NCBI GenBank assembly: GCA_029256485.1
Contig: JAQSXU010000051.1
Location: 1-53,912, forward strand
Source: Clostridiaceae bacterium
GTDB lineage: Bacteria; Bacillota_A; Clostridia; Clostridiales; Clostridiaceae
Direction of reading: 5' to 3'
Length of the DNA stretch: 53,912 nucleotides
Part shown: in pieces, positions 24,642 through 34,441 of the stretch
Layout of the letters: each line of letters opens with the position of its first letter
Position numbering within the stretch: position 1 is the first letter of the stretch
Notes under the pieces: model-generated
Told to the model about the DNA's origin: nothing
Databases searched by the model: none
What the model saw: only the letters and a program-made list of their open reading frames with translations
Position numbers and translations under genes: made by a program

Positions 24642-25385
24642 TTATATAAATCCACCATCTATTGTAATTATTTGTCCAGTTATGTAACTTGAATTATCCT
24701 CTGCTAAAAAAGCTGCCAGATTTGCAACATCACTGGTTTCTCCAAATTTCGTTAAAGGTATGGAATCAAGCAGATCATTTTTTTCTTCTTCAGTAAGCCA
24801 TTGATTCATTCTAGTGTTTATTACTCCAGGTGAAATTGCATTAACTCTTATATTAGATGGTCCCATTTCCTTAGCAAGAGCTTTAGTAAATGAATTTACT
24901 GCTCCTTTTGTAGCTGAGTATACTACTTCACAGGAGGCTCCAGAATTTCCCCACATAGATGACATATTAATAATAACCCCTTTTTTATTTTGTATCATAT
25001 TTGGAATAACAGCATGAGAACAATTAAATACTCCCTTTATATTAACATTTATTAAACTATCCCACTGATCTTCATGAAAGTCCATAAATAAGCCAACCTT
25101 TGAAATACCCGCATTATTTACCAGGATATCCACCTTCCCATAGGTATCTATTGCAAATTTAACTAAGTTCTTTACTTGTGTATAATCACTTATATCCGCC
25201 TTGTAAATTTGCGCATAACCTTTATTTCTTCTGATTACATTTAAAGTTTCCTCCGCTGCTTTAATGTCGGTATTATAATTAATTATTACGTAAGCACCTT
25301 CTTCAGCAAACTTTAAAGCTATACTTCTGCCTATGCCATTTGATGCACCTGTAATTATGGCACATTTTCCGCTTAAATTATTCAT
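24642..25385 (-). CDS. SDR-family NAD(P)H oxidoreductase (FabG-like; possibly EF-P 5-aminopentanone reductase YmfI)
   Basis: A 247-residue classical short-chain dehydrogenase: cofactor motif ITGASNGIGRSIA (residues about 11-23), VDILVNNAGIS, catalytic Ser in INMSSMWG, Tyr/Lys in YSATKGAVNSFTK, and the C-terminal ITIDGGFI. It resembles 3-oxoacyl-ACP reductases. The MWGNSGASCEVVYSA segment also resembles the clostridial YmfI-type reductases that finish the 5-aminopentanol modification of elongation factor P, so both are possible. No fatty-acid synthesis or efp genes are nearby to decide. Monocistronic. Confidence 0.82.
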   Translation of the reverse strand: MNNLSGKCAIITGASNGIGRSIALKFAEEGAYVIINYNTDIKAAEETLNVIRRNKGYAQIYKADISDYTQVKNLVKFAIDTYGKVDILVNNAGISKVGLFMDFHEDQWDSLINVNIKGVFNCSHAVIPNMIQNKKGVIINMSSMWGNSGASCEVVYSATKGAVNSFTKALAKEMGPSNIRVNAISPGVINTRMNQWLTEEEKNDLLDSIPLTKFGETSDVANLAAFLAEDNSSYITGQIITIDGGFI

Positions 25386-25446
25386 ACTTAATAACCTCTT
25401 TCATATTTTTTCAATTTGATTATATATCTTTATAAATTTAAAAGCA

Positions 25447-25470
25447 AAAGAACCCCAAATGGAGTTCTTT
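25447..25470 (-). terminator. Terminator of the chemoreceptor gene
   Basis: On the minus strand AAAGAACTCC and GGGGTTCTTT form a ten-base stem around ATTT, followed by TGCTTTT. It lies six bases after the stop at 25476. Confidence 0.8.
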
Positions 25471-25475
25471 CCTAT

Positions 25476-27524
25476 TTATAAACTTAAATAACTTTCAATT
25501 CCTTCTTCATAAGAATTTGAACTCTTTAACTTAAATTCACTTATAATGCTTAATAATTTATCTGCACCTTTAGCATTATTTTCAGATTCCTGGCTTATAA
25601 TATTATTTTGCTCATTTACTGAATTAACGCTATTTGCTATATCCAAGGAAGACTTTGCACTATCATTAATAGACAAGGTAAGCTGTTCCATGTTTTCTGC
25701 AATATCTTCTACAGATAGAGCAATATTTCGAGTTAACTTTGAAAATTGTTCTATGATAGCTTTAAAATCATCTCCATCTTCCTTATATTTTTCACTTATC
25801 TTTATTGATTTTTCATAGTCTACTATTATCTCTTTTTCCATAACATTTAAAACAAATACAGCGGATTCCTTTAAATCATTAACTGCCCTAACAACCTTTA
25901 TTACACTGCTTTGAATATCCTTTACTGTATTTGACGATTTTTCTGCAAGTGTTCTAACTTCATCCGCCACCACTGCAAAGCCCTTACCCTGTTCTCCTGC
26001 TCTTGCAGCCTCTATTGCTGCATTTAAAGCAAGTAAATTAGTTTGAGAGGATATTTCAAGTATTGAATCTGCCATAGTTGATACATTGTTTACTACTTTT
26101 ATATCATCTAATGCCTTTTCCAATTTATCCTTTGAATTGTAATAAGCCTGCTCAATTTTAGCTCTTGATTCCATAGTTTCTTTAATTATTTTATCAGCAT
26201 TATTTTTTATAGTATTTGTCCTTTTTACTCCTCTTTCTGCTTCCTTAGCAGCACCATTGATTTTATTTTTTACATCTAAGGCTTTTGCTGTTACTTCCTC
26301 AACAGAAGCAGAAGATTGCTGCATAATTGCACTGATTGTTTCAACTGAATTATATGTTTTCTGCAATTCTAAGCTTGCACATTGAAATAATTCCTTTACC
26401 CTTTCGCTAGACTCTAATGATTTCTTACTTTCCATGGTTACTTGGTTCATAACCTTTCCTATTTTAAATACAGCTTCATTTAACGCCGCTGCAGTTTGGC
26501 CAAATTCATCCCCTCTAGTGATATGTATTCTATGATCTAGTGCACAGTTTGACAGTTGTCTGGCGTAGATTTTCATTTTCACCAATGGTTTCTTTATTTC
26601 AATGGAAATAATATAGCCAACAGCCATTCCAAGTATAATAAATATAATAGTAAGTATAATAAATTTATACTTTAATAAAGCTATTGCATTAAAAACTTCT
26701 GCACTTGAAACTGTTATTGCCAGTGACCAATTTGTATCAGGTATGGGTGAGTAAGCCACGAGCATATCCCCATTTTGTGAATTATAATTACCAAAGCCGT
26801 TTCTGCCTTTAATCATATTTTTTTCAATTTCTGCTAGCTTAATCAGGGATTTGTCTTTACTAGAATTTTTAATTGTATTGTCTTTATTCAAAACTAATTT
26901 CAAATTTTTATGGACTACTTTTGTACCTTCATTATTTATTATATAGCTAAAACCCGTGCTTCCAAACTTTGTCTGCTGCACAATGGAATTTAATTTTGAA
27001 GGAGCCATATCAGCTATTAGTGCACCTTTTATTTCACCGCTGTTATTTTTTATTGGTACGGCAATTTCAATGATTTGTTCTCCATCGATATTTATAACTG
27101 GGTCTGAAATTGTATTTTTTCCGCTTAATGCTTTTTTTAAGTAATCATTTTCTGCAATGTTTATGTTATGTTTTCCACCATCAGAATAATAAATATTTCC
27201 CTGGCTATCAATAATGCTCAATTTAGAATATCCCAGTTTTACTGCTTCTGAACCTATTATTTCCCTAGCATTATCAATGTCCATGGATTTTATTATATTA
27301 ACATCTGCTAAAGCATTTAATGCAGTAAAATCTTGTTCAATTGTTGAATTAATGAGTTTGGAGGCATCTTCAGTTCTGAATTTCAAAGAAGATGTTATTG
27401 ATTCCTTCATGGTGCTTGAAAAACTGCTGTATGCGACGTAACCCATTATACTGCTGACCAGAATAATTAATAATGCTATTTCAGCCATAATTTTATAACC
27501 AACATTATTTAATAATTTGTCCAT
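25476..27524 (-). CDS. Methyl-accepting chemotaxis protein with extracellular Cache domain
   Basis: A membrane chemoreceptor of about 682 residues. The start is ATG 27522-27524 ([15 protein letters not shown]) with GGGAGGA upstream; an upstream in-frame ATG adds 30 residues that do not fit. The layout is a transmembrane segment near residues 12-32, a double-Cache-like sensor (about 35-275, with a [20 protein letters not shown] segment), a second transmembrane segment (about 287-307), HAMP, and a cytoplasmic coiled coil. The signalling hairpin tip has [20 protein letters not shown] followed by [13 protein letters not shown]. It would relay a small-molecule signal to CheA. The ligand is unknown. 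Confidence 0.9.
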   Translation of the reverse strand: MDKLLNNVGYKIMAEIALLIILVSSIMGYVAYSSFSSTMKESITSSLKFRTEDASKLINSTIEQDFTALNALADVNIIKSMDIDNAREIIGSEAVKLGYSKLSIIDSQGNIYYSDGGKHNINIAENDYLKKALSGKNTISDPVINIDGEQIIEIAVPIKNNSGEIKGALIADMAPSKLNSIVQQTKFGSTGFSYIINNEGTKVVHKNLKLVLNKDNTIKNSSKDKSLIKLAEIEKNMIKGRNGFGNYNSQNGDMLVAYSPIPDTNWSLAITVSSAEVFNAIALLKYKFIILTIIFIILGMAVGYIISIEIKKPLVKMKIYARQLSNCALDHRIHITRGDEFGQTAAALNEAVFKIGKVMNQVTMESKKSLESSERVKELFQCASLELQKTYNSVETISAIMQQSSASVEEVTAKALDVKNKINGAAKEAERGVKRTNTIKNNADKIIKETMESRAKIEQAYYNSKDKLEKALDDIKVVNNVSTMADSILEISSQTNLLALNAAIEAARAGEQGKGFAVVADEVRTLAEKSSNTVKDIQSSVIKVVRAVNDLKESAVFVLNVMEKEIIVDYEKSIKISEKYKEDGDDFKAIIEQFSKLTRNIALSVEDIAENMEQLTLSINDSAKSSLDIANSVNSVNEQNNIISQESENNAKGADKLLSIISEFKLKSSNSYEEGIESYLSL

Positions 27525-27653
27525 CCACAATCCTCCCAAAGTTACATAATGTATTGCTATTACCATGCTTATTTTATCATGAATAAATTCCGTAAAAATC
27601 TTATTAATGTACATTTAACCATGACTTAACAAAACTTTACATAAGTAACGTTC

Positions 27654-27683
27654 TTGTGGATATTTAATAAAATATGGTATAAT
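27654..27683 (+). promoter_or_regulatory. Promoter of the DUF2156 gene
   Basis: TTGTGG (27654-27659) and a perfect TATAAT (27678-27683) with an 18-base spacer, about 50 bases before the start codon. Confidence 0.5.
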
Positions 27684-27734
27684 TTTTAAATAATGATTGT
27701 TAAATAACTTCAATTTTCTACGAGGTGTGTTCTG

Positions 27735-28619
27735 ATGATAAAATTTGAAAAATTACAGCTAAGTGATAAATCTTTATTTGAAAAATTTTTAAAGCCATAT
27801 AGCTTTAAAACCAGTGAATATTCATTTACAAATTTATTTATTTGGAGGGAGGCCTGCAGCACTGAATATGTATTAATAGATAATAGTTTAATAATAAAAA
27901 AGAAGGATTTTAATAATAAAGAACATTTTATGCAGCCTATTGGTTATACAAAAGATAATTTAGAAGGTATCATAAGTTCCCTGCAGGAATACAGAATGGA
28001 ACATGATATGATGTATTTATTTAAAGATGCTGAAGAGGATTTTATAGATAATATTAAGAGTTTAGAAAATATTGATTTACATATTACAGAGGATAGAGAT
28101 AATTTTGATTACATATACAGCAGTGAAAAACTTATTAATTTATCAGGTAAGATTCTACATAAGAAAAAGAACCATTATAATTACTTTGTAAAGAACTATA
28201 AGTATGAAACTTCACCTCTAACTATGGAATTAGTTCCAGAGTGTATAGAGGCCTCCAAAAGATGGTGCAAAATAAAACATTGCAAAGGATATCTGCTCTA
28301 TGAGCTAAAGGCTATTGAAGAAATATTAAGGAACAGCTCTAAATTGGATTTTGAAGGTATGGTAGTGCTGGTTAATGACGTTATCGAGGGATTTACTATT
28401 GGAGAAAAAATCAGTGATGACATGGCTATTATCCATATTGAAAAGGCAAATCCCGAAATCAATGGTTTATATAACTTTATAAACAGAACTTTTATACAAA
28501 ATTATTACAGCGAAGTTCCTTTAATTAACAGAGAACAGGATTTAGGTCTTGATGGGCTACGTCAGGCAAAAGAAAGTTATCTGCCAGTAAAATTAGAAAA
28601 GAAATTTATTGTAGCATAA
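27735..28619 (+). CDS. DUF2156 (LPG synthase C-terminal-like, GNAT-fold) protein
   Basis: 294 residues of the DUF2156 family, related to the catalytic domain of phosphatidylglycerol lysyltransferase but soluble here. Typical segments are SEYSFTNLFIWREA at the N-terminus, KKKNHYNYFVKNYKY (about 138-152), LVNDVIEGFTIGEKI, and the C-terminal NREQDLGLDGLRQAKESYLP with VKLEKK following. The last block is the hallmark of this family. It may transfer an aminoacyl or acyl group; the substrate is unknown. ACGAGGTGTG lies upstream of the ATG. It is monocistronic on the plus strand, divergent from the chemoreceptor. Confidence 0.85.
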   Translation: MIKFEKLQLSDKSLFEKFLKPYSFKTSEYSFTNLFIWREACSTEYVLIDNSLIIKKKDFNNKEHFMQPIGYTKDNLEGIISSLQEYRMEHDMMYLFKDAEEDFIDNIKSLENIDLHITEDRDNFDYIYSSEKLINLSGKILHKKKNHYNYFVKNYKYETSPLTMELVPECIEASKRWCKIKHCKGYLLYELKAIEEILRNSSKLDFEGMVVLVNDVIEGFTIGEKISDDMAIIHIEKANPEINGLYNFINRTFIQNYYSEVPLINREQDLGLDGLRQAKESYLPVKLEKKFIVA

Positions 28620-28652
28620 ACTTTAAAATGGCAATTTTTTTTACAATTATGG

Positions 28653-28681
28653 TTGCATTTAAAATTTTATAGTGCTATTAT
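28653..28681 (+). promoter_or_regulatory. Promoter of the thiol peroxidase gene
   Basis: TTGCAT (28653-28658) and TATTAT (28676-28681) with a 17-base spacer, about 55 bases before the GTG start. Confidence 0.5.
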
Positions 28682-28734
28682 TTAATTAATGAATAACAAA
28701 TATTAATTAATAATTAGTGTTAGGAGCGATAATT

Positions 28735-29229
28735 GTGAAAGTAAATTTTAAAAACAGCCCAGTTACTTTAGTTGGAAATGAGGTAAAAGTTGGAGATTCA
28801 GCTCCAGATTTTACTGCCATAGATAAATCTATGCAGCCAGTATCACTAAGCAATAATAAAGGGGTAAAAATTTTATTAACAGTACCTTCTATTGATACCC
28901 CAGTATGTGATTTGGAGACTAGAACATTTAATGAAAGAGCTACTGAATTAAATAATGTAACAATTTATACAATTTCAATGGACTTACCTTTTGCTCAATC
29001 CAGATGGTGTGGAGCTCATGGTATAAAAAATGTTATAACATTATCAGATTTCAAGGATAGAATAGTTGGTAAAAACTATGGAACCTATATTGAAGAGTTG
29101 GGATTGTTAACAAGAGCATCATTTGTAATAGACAGTAATAATAAAGTGGTATATGTGGATTATTTAAAGGAAGTTGCAGATTATCCAAACTATGATGAAA
29201 TATTAGAAGCTGCAAAGAAGGCAAAGTAA
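28735..29229 (+). CDS. tpx: Thiol peroxidase (Tpx, atypical 2-Cys peroxiredoxin)
   Basis: Reduces hydrogen and organic peroxides using thioredoxin in the cytoplasm. The peroxidatic Cys lies in VPSIDTPVCDLETRTF and the resolving Cys in QSRWCGAHGI; GDSAPDFTA is the peroxiredoxin N-terminal strand. The start is GTG 28735, because AGGAG (28722) is well spaced from it and overlaps an upstream in-frame GTG. About 164 residues is the standard Tpx length. It is convergent with the DUF3892 gene. In an anaerobe it would serve oxygen tolerance. Confidence 0.93.
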   Translation: MKVNFKNSPVTLVGNEVKVGDSAPDFTAIDKSMQPVSLSNNKGVKILLTVPSIDTPVCDLETRTFNERATELNNVTIYTISMDLPFAQSRWCGAHGIKNVITLSDFKDRIVGKNYGTYIEELGLLTRASFVIDSNNKVVYVDYLKEVADYPNYDEILEAAKKAK

Positions 29230-29243
29230 TACATTCTTTATTG

Positions 29244-29276
29244 CTAAAGGACTTTGTTATATAACAAAGCCCTTAT
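29244..29276. terminator. Bidirectional terminator between tpx and the DUF3892 gene
   Basis: AAGGACTTTGTTATATAACA with AAGCCCTT following: an inverted repeat whose arms pair GGxxTTTGTTA with TAACAAAxCC, bounded by A/T runs, between convergent stops at 29229 and 29273. Confidence 0.7.
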
Positions 29277-29533
29277 TTAATTTCATCACCTGGAATCACC
29301 GGCAGTTCTTCTAAATTATTATTTTTATCTTCATCCGGCAGACTTCTTAAAAATTCATCACCAAGCTTTGAAACTGAAACAGTTACACCCTTTATGGTAC
29401 CTTGTTTAGCCATCATAACAGCATGCTCCTTCATGATAACTTCACCAGTGTCCAGTTCATATGCAGTGATTTCCCCATTGCTGTTCTTAACAACTCCTGT
29501 TATTGTATGTGCAAATTGATGATCAACATACAT
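29273..29533 (-). CDS. DUF3892 domain protein
   Basis: 86 residues starting MYVDHQFAHTITGVVKNSNG. The ATG at 29531-29533 follows TTTTGGAGGGAATAAAT. DUF3892 proteins are small clostridial proteins with the pattern IT-x-V-x-K-N-x-x-G-x-I-x-A-Y-x-L-D-x-GE and a downstream GVxVSxxxxxEFLRSLPD, both visible here. Function is unknown. It lies downstream of trmB but is separated from it by a terminator-like hairpin. Confidence 0.82.
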   Translation of the reverse strand: MYVDHQFAHTITGVVKNSNGEITAYELDTGEVIMKEHAVMMAKQGTIKGVTVSVSKLGDEFLRSLPDEDKNNNLEELPVIPGDEIK

Positions 29534-29552
29534 ATTTATTCCCTCCAAAATA

Positions 29553-29594
29553 AAAAGATTAATAAAATACAATGTAATTTATTAATCTTATTTT
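29553..29594 (-). terminator. Terminator after trmB
   Basis: On the minus strand AAGATTAATAAA and TTTATTAATCTT pair around an 11-base loop and are followed by TTTATTTT. The hairpin sits between the trmB stop (29615) and the DUF3892 ribosome binding site. Confidence 0.65.
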
Positions 29595-29614
29595 TCCCTA
29601 TAAAAATTTAATTA

Positions 29615-30253
29615 TTAGCTGTTTAATTTAGCAATTAAAAACATTGTTTTCATTCCTAAACTTTCAAACTTTTCCTCATACTCTGTTTTAATGTTTTCCT
29701 TAAAGTCACTATTGTGCAAATCATAGGTTATATACTCTATAGTAAAACCGCTTTCCTTAAAATACTCCTGTGAATCCATGAATAACCCAGTGTCATCTGT
29801 TTTAAACCATATCTCGGTATGTGGTTTAATAAACTTTTTGTATTCTGCTAAAAATTTACTATGGGTAAGCCTTCTTTTATTATGTCTTAATTTAGGCCAT
29901 GGATTGCAAAAATTAATATACATTCTTGAAATTTCATTTTCATCAAATATTTCAGCTATTTGCGCTATATTCATAGTTACTAGTCTGGCATTTTGAATCT
30001 CAGCCTGCTGAAGCTTTTTTAAAGCATATATTATTACCTCATCCTTTAAATCGATTCCTATGAAATTAGTATTAGGGTAATTTATGGCTCTTTCAGTTAT
30101 GAACTTTCCTCTTCCGCATCCTAATTCCAAATAAATATCATTATTATTGTTAAAAACTTCATTCCATTTTCCTTTATAGTCTTCAGCTCTATTTATTACT
30201 AATTCACTTTCATCTAATTCTGGTCTTGCCCACCACTTTTTTCTTAGCCTCAC
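29615..30253 (-). CDS. trmB: tRNA (guanine-N7)-methyltransferase TrmB
   Basis: SAM-dependent enzyme methylating G46 in the tRNA variable loop. The methyltransferase motif is [13 protein letters not shown], followed by [30 protein letters not shown] (the NPWP-K-RH-K-RL motif diagnostic of TrmB), and the late [11 protein letters not shown]. The start is GTG 30251-30253 (reads [13 protein letters not shown]), behind TTAGGAGG. An upstream ATG at 30334 adds a non-family extension. About 212 residues is the standard size. It follows the ABC permease operon on the same strand. Confidence 0.92.
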   Translation of the reverse strand: MRLRKKWWARPELDESELVINRAEDYKGKWNEVFNNNNDIYLELGCGRGKFITERAINYPNTNFIGIDLKDEVIIYALKKLQQAEIQNARLVTMNIAQIAEIFDENEISRMYINFCNPWPKLRHNKRRLTHSKFLAEYKKFIKPHTEIWFKTDDTGLFMDSQEYFKESGFTIEYITYDLHNSDFKENIKTEYEEKFESLGMKTMFLIAKLNS

Positions 30254-30359
30254 CGTTTTTCCTCCTAAGTTTATGCATTTATTTCTATGTACATTATCCA
30301 TATTTAAAGCAATAATGTCAAATAAAAAAGGCAATATAAAACTGACTTTTTACTGAAGT

Positions 30360-31505
30360 CTATATGAAATTGTTAGATTTGTCTCCAAGGTTCATTTTGT
30401 ATGCCGCAATTATAAAAAATGTTACAGCAAAAACTAATAATACAACTAAATTTATTATAATCGCAGAAAATTCACTGCCTGTCATTAATTTAAATATTGT
30501 TACCATAGCCCACTTTTGAGGGGTAAAATCACCTAATCTCTGCATGGCTGCAGACATAATATCATATTCAAAAAAACATCCTCCAAGCATACAAGTTGGA
30601 ATAGTAATGGCAGTAGTTAAACTTGATGCTTGTGTTGATGATGATGAAAAAGCTATAATAAACATATTTAGTCCTATAGCAGCCAATCCAAAAATCAATA
30701 AAATTGATATGAGCTGAAGGTTTGGTATGAAAGTTTCTATCTTCAAAACTTTAGTCAGTACTAGTACAAGCAGTATTACTTGAAAAAATATTACTGAAAA
30801 GTTGGCTAATATATTCCCAAGTAAATACTGTTTAGAACTTACTGGTGCCTGACATATTCTGTTATAAGTGTTCTCTCTCTTCTCATCTAATATTCTTCTT
30901 GCAACTCCTCCGGCAGAAAATAATATAAACATGAGAAGCATGCCTATACTGGAATATGTGACACTTTTATTTTTACCGGTATCCTTAAGTTTATTTTCCT
31001 TTATTTTTAAATCACCATTTTTATATGCTGTATATATTTTATAAAATTCAGTGCTGTTTCCCTTTGCCACCTTTGATATATCCATTAAATTTTTTATATA
31101 GTTGTTAGCATAATTTTTAATTATTTCTGTGGCATCCTGGCCCTTAATGGACACTAATTTCAAATCCTTGAAATTTCCCTTTAGTATGCTTTCTTCAAAA
31201 TCACCTGGTATTAATATGGCGCAGTCTACCTTTCTTTTAGTAACTAAATCGTTGATTTGATTACTTGTGACATTTATAAATTGAAATTTATTTGTTGTTT
31301 CTAAATATTTCACCATATTTGATGATAGTATACTGCTGTCATTGTTTACTAAAGCAACTTTTATTTTAGAATTATCCACTCCGCTGTAAAGAGAGGCAAC
31401 CACTAAAAATATTATTATCGGAAGTATTATTAATGAAAAAACTGCTGATTTTCTTTTAAAAATAAGTTTAATATTATTAATTGCAATTAATACAGAGTTT
31501 CTCAT
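30360..31505 (-). CDS. ABC-2 type exporter permease (second permease)
   Basis: 381 residues: one N-terminal transmembrane segment (about 22-42), a large extracytoplasmic region (45-180), then five hydrophobic segments (about 180-375), the YhgE/Pip or ABC-2 (NatB-like) layout. The segment EKRENTYNRICQAPVSSKQY is the conserved cytoplasmic loop contacting the ATPase. It starts directly after the preceding permease stop (adjacent codons), so the pair is translationally coupled. It probably forms a heterodimer with that permease. The substrate is unknown; antibiotics, peptides and Na+ are typical for such systems. Confidence 0.87.
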   Translation of the reverse strand: MRNSVLIAINNIKLIFKRKSAVFSLIILPIIIFLVVASLYSGVDNSKIKVALVNNDSSILSSNMVKYLETTNKFQFINVTSNQINDLVTKRKVDCAILIPGDFEESILKGNFKDLKLVSIKGQDATEIIKNYANNYIKNLMDISKVAKGNSTEFYKIYTAYKNGDLKIKENKLKDTGKNKSVTYSSIGMLLMFILFSAGGVARRILDEKRENTYNRICQAPVSSKQYLLGNILANFSVIFFQVILLVLVLTKVLKIETFIPNLQLISILLIFGLAAIGLNMFIIAFSSSSTQASSLTTAITIPTCMLGGCFFEYDIMSAAMQRLGDFTPQKWAMVTIFKLMTGSEFSAIIINLVVLLVFAVTFFIIAAYKMNLGDKSNNFI

Positions 31506-32630
31506 CTATTCCATCTCCTTTATAAAAAGTGTTGATGATATAATTAGAAATGCAGCTGCAATTCCAATGTTAATTAATATACTTATATTTAAATTACTGC
31601 TGCCATTTCCATAAATCAACGCAAAGGCAGTATCATTTGTCCACTTTATCGGAGATAGTTTTGAAAATGATGTTAATAAACTATTACCCATTCCATCTAA
31701 GGGACCGTATCCCCCTCCAAAGAAAACCATAAGTGGTATAAACATATTTAGAATTATTGTAGAAATTGATTGTCTTTTAAAAATAAATGAAACGCTCATT
31801 CCTATAGCTACAGCCATAATTATTTCTGATAATAAAAGTATTAAAAATTGCAAAATATGATTTCCATAATATGCTTTCAGCACAAATTTACTAAAAATTA
31901 TTACAGCTATCACTTGAATAATGGCAGATAGTATATTACCAATGGCTTTCCCAGTTAAAATTTCAAATTTACTTATGGGAGTACTCAGCAATCTATAAGC
32001 TGTTTTATTTTTATATTCTCCCCCTATTGAAAATGATCCTGATAATGAGCTGTACATAATTATCATGGTTAGCATAGTTATTGCATAATAGTCTAGTGCA
32101 GAGGGAGTTATCCTTTTGTCTATTGATTCTACAGAAACATAGTTTGCAGTATTATCAGCAATTATATTTTTAACTTCCATAGGTTTTTCCTTTGCCACCT
32201 GTGAAATAAGATTATATCTTTGTACATAGGTATTTAATACAACTTTAACTATGCTGGCTTTAAAGTCATACTTTTCATTTTCATATAAATCAATTACATT
32301 ATTTTTTGTATCAACATTAATTAAGCAGGCATAGGTTGTATCTTTTATACTGTCCAGGTCTCTATTAATATTATCCGTTTGCTGAAATTGGATTCCTGAT
32401 TTTTTCATGGTGTCAGTAAAGTTAATAAAGTAATCTTTCCCCTGTCCTGAACCTGATATTGAATACAATACCTTGGTGTCTTTAAGTGAAATTGTGTTAT
32501 TAAATCCGCCTGATAGAGCTGACCCTAAAACTAACATAAGTAATATTGGGAAAAGTATCATCATGGCCATACCTTTTCTATCTCTTAAATTTTGTTTTAT
32601 TTCTTTAACAGCAACTTGTAAAATTTTCAT
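31506..32630 (-). CDS. ABC-2 type exporter permease (first permease)
   Basis: 374 residues with the same architecture as its neighbour: an N-terminal helix (about 18-40, MAMMILFPILLMLVLGSALS), an extracytoplasmic domain to about residue 180, then five hydrophobic segments. The loop EYKNKTAYRLLSTPISKFEI is the ATPase-contact loop. It lies nine bases downstream of the ATPase gene and directly abuts the second permease gene. The three genes form one exporter operon whose regulator pair lies immediately upstream. Confidence 0.87.
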   Translation of the reverse strand: MKILQVAVKEIKQNLRDRKGMAMMILFPILLMLVLGSALSGGFNNTISLKDTKVLYSISGSGQGKDYFINFTDTMKKSGIQFQQTDNINRDLDSIKDTTYACLINVDTKNNVIDLYENEKYDFKASIVKVVLNTYVQRYNLISQVAKEKPMEVKNIIADNTANYVSVESIDKRITPSALDYYAITMLTMIIMYSSLSGSFSIGGEYKNKTAYRLLSTPISKFEILTGKAIGNILSAIIQVIAVIIFSKFVLKAYYGNHILQFLILLLSEIIMAVAIGMSVSFIFKRQSISTIILNMFIPLMVFFGGGYGPLDGMGNSLLTSFSKLSPIKWTNDTAFALIYGNGSSNLNISILINIGIAAAFLIISSTLFIKEME

Positions 32631-32639
32631 TTTTTCACC

Positions 32640-33575
32640 TCAATCCCTTAGCTTTCTGCCTGTTAAGGTCAAAAATACGGTCTCTAAATCTGGAACCTTA
32701 GTTTCTATATTCTTTATGGCAATTTCCTTATTAGTAAAATAAAGTATTATTTTATCTAAATTATTAATCTCCTTGGAACTATTAATTTTAATCACATTAT
32801 CTATAGCAGTTACTGAAAGCACTCCTTTAATTTTCTTAATTTCCTCTTCATTTATAACAGCGGTGGAATCAATGGTTACTTTAATTTCGCTTTTGTCAGT
32901 TACAATTGCTTTTAATTCCTCTTTAGTTCCCTCTGCAATTAACTTACCGTGATCCATAATACCAACCTTTGTACAAATTTCCTCTACTTCCTCCATATAG
33001 TGGCTTGTATAAATAATTGTACATCCCATACTATTTAGTTTTTTTACTGACTGAAGTATATGGTTTCTGGATTGGGGATCAATTCCCACAGTGGGTTCAT
33101 CCATAATAATTAACTTTGGTCTGTGAGCTATGGCACAGGCAATATTTAACCTTCTTTTCATTCCACCAGAGAAACTTTTAGGGTATGCTTTTCCTTTATC
33201 ACTTAAACCTACAAAGTCCAGAGCATCATTAACTCTTTCCTTAAGTTCTTCACCTTTAAGTCCATAAAGGCTGGCGAAGAATTTTATATTTTCAAAAGCA
33301 GTTAAATCTTCATATATTGCTATATCCTGTGGAACTATGCCTATATTTCTTTTCACAAAATTTTGATTTTCATTAATATCACTATCAAGTACTTTTACAT
33401 CACCCTTTGTCATTTTAAATAATCCGCAAAGTATATTTATAGTTGTGCTTTTGCCTGCTCCATTGGGTCCTAAAAGTCCATATATCTCTCCCTGTTCAAT
33501 AGATAAGCTTATATTGTCCACTGCAGTTGTATCTTTAAACTTTTTTGTAAGTCCTTTAATATTTACAATTTTCAT
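32640..33575 (-). CDS. ABC exporter ATP-binding protein (NatA/CcmA-like)
   Basis: 311-residue ATPase driving the two permeases downstream. Walker A GPNGAGKST (about residues 36-44), Q-loop IGVVPQDIAIYED, signature SFSGGMKRRLNIA, Walker B LIIMDEPTVGIDP, and H-loop IYTSHYMEE. A C-terminal domain (about 225-311) of the DrrA/CcmA type follows. It opens the three-gene operon; the ATG has an AGGGAGAC-type site. The subfamily fits daunorubicin/Na+/bacitracin-type exporters, but the cargo is not evident. Confidence 0.93.
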   Translation of the reverse strand: MKIVNIKGLTKKFKDTTAVDNISLSIEQGEIYGLLGPNGAGKSTTINILCGLFKMTKGDVKVLDSDINENQNFVKRNIGIVPQDIAIYEDLTAFENIKFFASLYGLKGEELKERVNDALDFVGLSDKGKAYPKSFSGGMKRRLNIACAIAHRPKLIIMDEPTVGIDPQSRNHILQSVKKLNSMGCTIIYTSHYMEEVEEICTKVGIMDHGKLIAEGTKEELKAIVTDKSEIKVTIDSTAVINEEEIKKIKGVLSVTAIDNVIKINSSKEINNLDKIILYFTNKEIAIKNIETKVPDLETVFLTLTGRKLRD

Positions 33576-33713
33576 ATCACTGTCTCCCTGTTATTTTAAT
33601 TTTAATTAGTAAATCACTATTTAAGCGAGTAAAAATATTGATGTTTCTACAATTTTTTACGAAGCTAAAATAGCAGATTTACTTTGAAAATTTTTAATCT
33701 TTAGTTTTATTAT

Positions 33714-33757
33714 ATAAAAAATGTGGCCTTCCCTTTAGTAGAGAAAGTCACATTTCT
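33714..33757 (-). terminator. Terminator of the response regulator gene
   Basis: On the minus strand AAATGTGACTTTC and GGGAAGGCCACATTT pair imperfectly, followed by TTTATA. It separates the two-component genes from the exporter operon downstream. Confidence 0.6.
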
Positions 33758-33777
33758 GATATGACAAAAGTCATTTT

Positions 33778-34410
33778 TTATTTTATTTTGCCACCCTTTA
33801 AATAATATACTGCTAACTGAGTTCTATGCTGAAGTCCTGTTTTATCTAAAATTGAAGTAATATAATTTTTAACAGTTCCCTCTGAGATAAATAGTTTGCT
33901 GGAGATTTCTTTATTAGAAAGTCCATCAGCTACTGCTTTAATTATATCAATCTCTCTTTCAGAGAATATATTCAAATCAATTTTACTGCTATTATTTGAT
34001 AGGTTATTTTTCACCTTGTCTAAAATTACATCCTGTATAACAGTATTTCCTTTATATAATGTTTTGATAGCATCAATAATTTTTTCAGGAGAATTATTTT
34101 TTAAAATATAACCCTTTGCGCCGCTTTTTATTGCCTCCATAATGTATTCATCTTCATCAAAGGTTGTTAGTATTAAAGGCTTTGTGCCAGTTTTAGAGAC
34201 AATTTCCCGTACAGCTTCTACCCCGTTCATCACAGGCATTCTTACGTCCAATAGAGCAACGTCTATATTATTGTTTACACAGCTTTCCACTGCACTTTTT
34301 CCATTTTCAACGCAGTCAATTATCTCTATTTCTTCATCTGCCGATAATATTATTTTTAAGCTTTCTCTGATTAAAGAATCATCATCAGCAATTAACAGCT
34401 TAATCTTCAT
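33778..34410 (-). CDS. NarL/LuxR-family response regulator
   Basis: About 210 residues. The receiver has LLIADDDSLI (acidic cluster), VALLDVRMPVMNGVE with the phospho-accepting Asp at about residue 54, LILTTF and YILKN; the switch Lys is present. The LuxR-type helix-turn-helix is FSEREIDIIKAVADGLSNKE with ISSKLFISEGTVKNYITSIL. The ATG 34408-34410 (MKIKLLIAD) follows GGGGTG; an upstream ATG adds ten unrelated residues. Paired with the kinase gene 31 bases upstream. It probably regulates the adjacent exporter (context inference). Confidence 0.92.
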   Translation of the reverse strand: MKIKLLIADDDSLIRESLKIILSADEEIEIIDCVENGKSAVESCVNNNIDVALLDVRMPVMNGVEAVREIVSKTGTKPLILTTFDEDEYIMEAIKSGAKGYILKNNSPEKIIDAIKTLYKGNTVIQDVILDKVKNNLSNNSSKIDLNIFSEREIDIIKAVADGLSNKEISSKLFISEGTVKNYITSILDKTGLQHRTQLAVYYLKGGKIK

Positions 34411-34441
34411 AATTACACCCCATTTTTGAAAAGTATACACC

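Noticed and set aside
28717..28734. Upstream GTG start for thiol peroxidase
   Set aside because: It overlaps the AGGAG site; GTG 28735 is correctly spaced and gives the normal Tpx length.
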